DNA of 64,000 nucleotides, from NCBI GenBank assembly GCA_040756995.1, contig JBFLYK010000018.1:62001-126000 (forward strand), written 5' to 3'. The position numbers and the translations under genes are program-made. Shown one piece after another: positions 61,172-64,000 of the stretch. Under the pieces are notes generated by a model. That model had not been told where the DNA came from and did not search any database. It saw only the letters and a program-made list of their open reading frames with translations. Source of the DNA: BP-133 sp040756995 (GTDB taxonomy: Bacteria > Actinomycetota > Acidimicrobiia > IMCC26256 > BP-133). The first letter of the stretch is position 1. Each line of letters starts with the position of its first letter.

Positions 61172-62377
61172 TCACCGGAAGCGGCCCTGATCGTAGCTAC
61201 CGGCTTTGCTCGACACACGCGGCCGCGCGCAGCCATGGCCCGGTGATAGAGACGACGGAGTCCTGTGAGTTTCCTTGGCTGGGTGCGCCGTCTGGGTCGT
61301 CTCGCCGACCGGCGGGGTGTGATCAGCGGGAGTGTCGGCCAGGCTCCAGGTGAGGTTCCGGAGTTGCTCGGCCCATCGTTCGGGCCACGCGGCGGTGACG
61401 GCTTCGCCGAGGCCGAGTTGGATCCAGGTCATGTCGCTGCTGGCCGTGCCGGGCACAGGATGGAGCCGGGGAACGAGCCGGGCGCGCAGCGCCCCTGGTG
61501 GCTGTCCGGCGGCGAGGGTGGGGAGTACGGTCAGGTTCCAGGCACCCACGCCCATCTTGGCCAATGCGGCGGAAACGTCGGCGACGAGTATGGCCAGCGC
61601 CTCGACGGCCGGGGGCAGCGCGTCAAGGAGATCGGCGAGGCCCGGCGCGACGAACAGGACGTCGGGGAACAGGCCCCGAGGAGCGAAGGCGACCAGGGCT
61701 GACCAGGGACCCCGGCGGCCGAGCCAGCGTGGGCCGTAGGCTTCGGCGGCCACCAGATCGCCCCAAAAGGAGCCGCCGCAGCGCTCCTGGTAGTGGGTCT
61801 CGGCGGCGACTTCGACGGCCAGTCCATGGGGGAGGCGGGGACCGGCCACGCACTGCAAGTGGGGGTGGTCCAGACTGGCGCCCGCCGCCGGGCCATAGTT
61901 CCACCCCACGGCCCCGTGCCGTTGACCGGCGGGGAGCGTCTCGAGGAACGCGCCGACGAGAAGGAGGGCGTCGGCGAGGTCGGCCGGTCGTAGCGCCGTG
62001 GGGGCCACCCGGTGGCGGGAACCGACGGCCACCACCGCCGAGTGCTGGTCGTAGGGGCTGAGGTTCGGCACCAGGACACAATCGCCCCGCTCCAGGCGCC
62101 CGGCGGGGTGCTGGTCGGGAAGGAACCGGGGGGTGACGGTGTGAACCCACGGCCGACAGAACGGACACGGCGGCGACGGATCCGAAGCGGCGCCGCCGCC
62201 GCCATCCTTTCCGTCTTCGCTTGTCCCGGGCGGCTGCAGCGGGAAATGGGCGATGCGGCAGACGGCCCCCGTGAGGGGATCGAAGCGCACCTCATGGGTC
62301 ACCTCGACGGGCTCGAACCCCCGGCGGGGATCCAAGAACCGGGTCGTCAACGGGATGCGGCGGAACTCGACGGACAT
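61172..62377 (-). CDS. GalT-like (HIT superfamily) nucleotidyltransferase
   Basis: 401 residues. CPFCRP (zinc-type Cys pair), then VLVPNLSPYDQHSAVVAVG, WNYGPAAGASLDHPHLQ with the HPHxQ nucleotidyl-His motif, HYQERCGGSFWGDLVA. Distant relative of galactose-1-phosphate uridylyltransferase and Ap4A phosphorylase. ATG 62377 has AGGAA upstream. The last ~50 residues are low-complexity (HTPPVGETTQTAHPAKETHR). No other Leloir gene is nearby, so the sugar or nucleotide is unknown. Confidence 0.82.
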   Translation of the reverse strand: MSVEFRRIPLTTRFLDPRRGFEPVEVTHEVRFDPLTGAVCRIAHFPLQPPGTSEDGKDGGGGAASDPSPPCPFCRPWVHTVTPRFLPDQHPAGRLERGDCVLVPNLSPYDQHSAVVAVGSRHRVAPTALRPADLADALLLVGAFLETLPAGQRHGAVGWNYGPAAGASLDHPHLQCVAGPRLPHGLAVEVAAETHYQERCGGSFWGDLVAAEAYGPRWLGRRGPWSALVAFAPRGLFPDVLFVAPGLADLLDALPPAVEALAILVADVSAALAKMGVGAWNLTVLPTLAAGQPPGALRARLVPRLHPVPGTASSDMTWIQLGLGEAVTAAWPERWAEQLRNLTWSLADTPADHTPPVGETTQTAHPAKETHRTPSSLSPGHGCARPRVSSKAGSYDQGRFR

Positions 62378-62748
62378 GGTGGCGTTCCTACTGTGCTCGT
62401 TCTCAACGAAAGAGGAGAAATCCGGCGGCGGTGACCTCCTGGGGGCGGACCTGCCGGAAGGGCCGGCCGGCCCCAGCGCGATACCAGGCGGGCCGCCGGC
62501 GTGGCGGCGGTTCCGTACCGCCAGGAGTGTCGGTGGAATGGGGTGCACCCGGACGACAGGTCCACAATGGGCGGGGAGACCCGGTGCTGCACGAGGTCGC
62601 CGCCCAGGATGAACAGCCGCCCAGCGCGATCCACCGGGCCGGAACGGATGAGCCCGTCCAGGCCGAGATGGGCGCCCTCGGCGGCCACGACCCAGCGGCG
62701 GGACCAATCGGCCGTGATGAGGCAGCGCCATTCCAACACGGCAGGCAC
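62347..62748 (-). CDS. Hypothetical protein (133 aa), start uncertain
   Basis: From GTG 62748: VPAVLEWRCLITADWSRRWV, then VAAEGAHLGLDGLIRSGPVDRAGRLFILGGDLVQHRV. Strong third-position GC up to about residue 100, after which it deteriorates. A second frame (62403-62861, starting MAWVGRRPGPRSGRADERLV) covers the 5' part, so a frame break near 62750 is possible. Overlaps the GalT-like start by 31 bp. Not recognised. Confidence 0.35.
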   Translation of the reverse strand: MPAVLEWRCLITADWSRRWVVAAEGAHLGLDGLIRSGPVDRAGRLFILGGDLVQHRVSPPIVDLSSGCTPFHRHSWRYGTAATPAARLVSRWGRPALPAGPPPGGHRRRISPLSLRTSTVGTPPCPSSSAASR

Positions 62749-62868
62749 GGCCAGCCCGGCCCAGCAGCGTCGAACCCTGCCAGCTCATCGGGAAAGGACG
62801 AAACCAGCCGCTCATCCGCCCGCCCGCTTCTGGGCCCGGGCCTGCGGCCAACCCACGCCATCCACCTC

Positions 62869-62883
62869 TAGACTAAGAGTCTA
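62869..62883. promoter_or_regulatory. Palindrome TAGACT-AAG-AGTCTA
   Basis: Perfect 6-bp arms with a 3-bp spacer in an AT-rich island (CTCTAGACTAAGAGTCTAAACCTTAGG), 8 bp upstream of ATG 62861 on the minus strand. Probable operator and promoter for the leftward gene(s). Confidence 0.5.
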
Positions 62884-63829
62884 AACCTTAGGATTCAAGC
62901 CGGACGGGTCGGTCCTCGCCTGGATACCGGGCCGACAACCCGACTCCGGTCCCCAGGCGGCGCTGCTCCTCGACCGTTGATGTCATGAAGGACAACCCCG
63001 CCGGCACCGCTGCCCCGGCCCGGCCCGGCGAACGGCAGACCGGCACCTCCCAGGGCGGCTCGAAGCAGCCCGCCCCTGTCTTTGGCGGGCTCGCTCTGCT
63101 TCGGTGCACGCGACGTTCCTGATTGCTCTTCGCCGCGGAAGGAACCAGACGCCGTAGCCGCTAACATGGTGGATGCACCGGCTGGGGCGGCTGGACCGTA
63201 GCCGGGAAGGCCGTGGCTCCGCCGCCACGAGCCGCCGCTACGGGGTCCCCGCTCCGGCCGGCTCGGGGGCCGCCGGTCCCCTGCGGTTGCATCGATCTCT
63301 TCCCGCCCCAACGGGTCGACCTTCACCGCTGTTGAGCCCGCTCACCTTGTGCAACAAGGGCGGGGCGCTGGAAGCTGACAGGATCGACCGCGTCGCGCGC
63401 GAGGACCACTGACCGAACAGCTTGGTGATGCCGGTTGTCTCCATGCCATTCTTGGGTCGGTCCCGTCCCGGCGCAGGCCCGCCCGCCGCAACCTCCCCTA
63501 TGCCCCGGGCGGGCCCCGGGGCGGGGCACCGCCCCTCTGCATGGTTGCGATCGACAGTTTGGCCCGTGTCGAGCGCCCAGATGAGCCGGGGACCTCCGTC
63601 ACGACAAGGGACCGGTCCCAGCCAGAATGCAGCCCCAACGAGAACGACCCCAGGGACCGGTCATGGCAGCCCCCACCGCCCTGATTTTGCGCAACCCCCG
63701 ATCACGGTGACCGTTGTCGCCGGCAACAACGGGCGAAGAACGCGGGTGGTTCCGTCGTCAGTTCGGGACGACCGGGACGAATGAGACGTCCTGGTCGGTG
63801 TCATCGTCGACGCAGAGGAGAACATCACA
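62884..63829. other. Long gap with no supported gene
   Basis: About 950 bp. A 45-codon frame (62985-63122, starting MKDNPAGTAAPARPG) has no good ribosome-binding site. A GC-only hairpin near 63501-63530 (TGCCCCG/CGGGGCA) could be a terminator. Nothing else is recognised; it probably includes the promoter of the secreted protein at 63830. Confidence 0.4.
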
Positions 63830-64000
63830 GTGAAGCGTGTCGCATCTCTCGTCGTCGCCATCGCGAGCATCACCATTCCGGGTGCCGCGTACGCTGTTTC
63901 CGTCGCACCCACCGCTTCCGTCGCCCCCGCCGGCGCTCTCCCCCAAGAGGTCTGTTCCCCGGCCGCTCCGGTCGTGGGCGCGGTATCGGGCACACCGGCC
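63830..64000 (+). CDS. Secreted protein, N-terminus only (cut by window)
   Basis: GTG 63830 with AGGAG 10 nt upstream. 57 codons: Sec signal MKRVASLVVAIASITIPGAAYA with an AYA cleavage site, then an Ala/Pro/Val-rich stretch. The mature domain lies beyond the window end, so no function can be given. Confidence 0.7.
   Translation, partial: MKRVASLVVAIASITIPGAAYAVSVAPTASVAPAGALPQEVCSPAAPVVGAVSGTPA

Overview
The window is about 70% GC and codes almost wall to wall. Its gene content points to a free-living, high-GC actinobacterium, most likely class Acidimicrobiia. The clues are two F420-type luciferase-like monooxygenases, a class E sortase, a DUF3048 lipoprotein, DUF3040, many GTG/TTG starts, a probable leaderless mRNA, and three secreted enzymes ending in GYW..DGG..FAFGDA repeats. 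This assignment is an inference from families; no rRNA or tRNA gene was recognised.

Layout. 1-3.3 kb: 3' part of ettA is cut by the window edge; its long structured leader, a luciferase-like oxidoreductase and a membrane protein follow. 3.3-10.2 kb: class E sortase, then a complete peptide ABC importer (B, C, fused DF, A) on the minus strand. 10.2-17.9 kb: an ABC ATPase read in frame into a prolyl oligopeptidase, then two secreted repeat proteins (metallophosphoesterase and GH26-like). 17.9-23 kb: a tight minus-strand set with a diiron ferritin-like protein carrying a TusA-like N-terminus, a PhnD-like binding protein, an acyl-CoA dehydrogenase homologue and a stand-alone NuoF-like flavoprotein. 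23-29.7 kb: Rieske oxygenase, a DUF559/AbiEi-like gene between two copies of a 62-bp palindromic repeat, M19 dipeptidase, DUF3048 lipoprotein and a DrrAB-type exporter. 29.7-44.3 kb: ribB with a two-component system, phosphoribosyltransferase, PfkB kinase, SurE, CrtI-like oxidoreductase, a second peptide importer (A, B, C, D, F) and a second F420 oxidoreductase.

From about 44.44 kb the character changes. An alpha/beta-hydrolase gene stops dead after 36 codons, and the next 16 kb is accessory DNA: a VapBC pair, three TetR regulators, small orphans, a CrtC-lipocalin/polyprenyl-synthase fusion with a frameshift, and remnants of P450, MFS, subtilisin, ClpB and siroheme-synthase genes. A repeat-bearing Tat amidase and a second toxin-antitoxin-like pair lie among them. 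Large inverted repeats fill the gene-poor 59.7-60.5 kb stretch. The end holds a VOC protein coupled to a 32-residue membrane peptide, a GalT-like protein, and the start of a secreted protein cut by the window edge.

Caution: at least two frame breaks sit in homopolymers (TTT at 51716-51718, CCCCC at 57902-57906), so some apparent pseudogenes and the ATPase-peptidase fusion could be single-base assembly errors. Raw-read or PCR checks would settle this.
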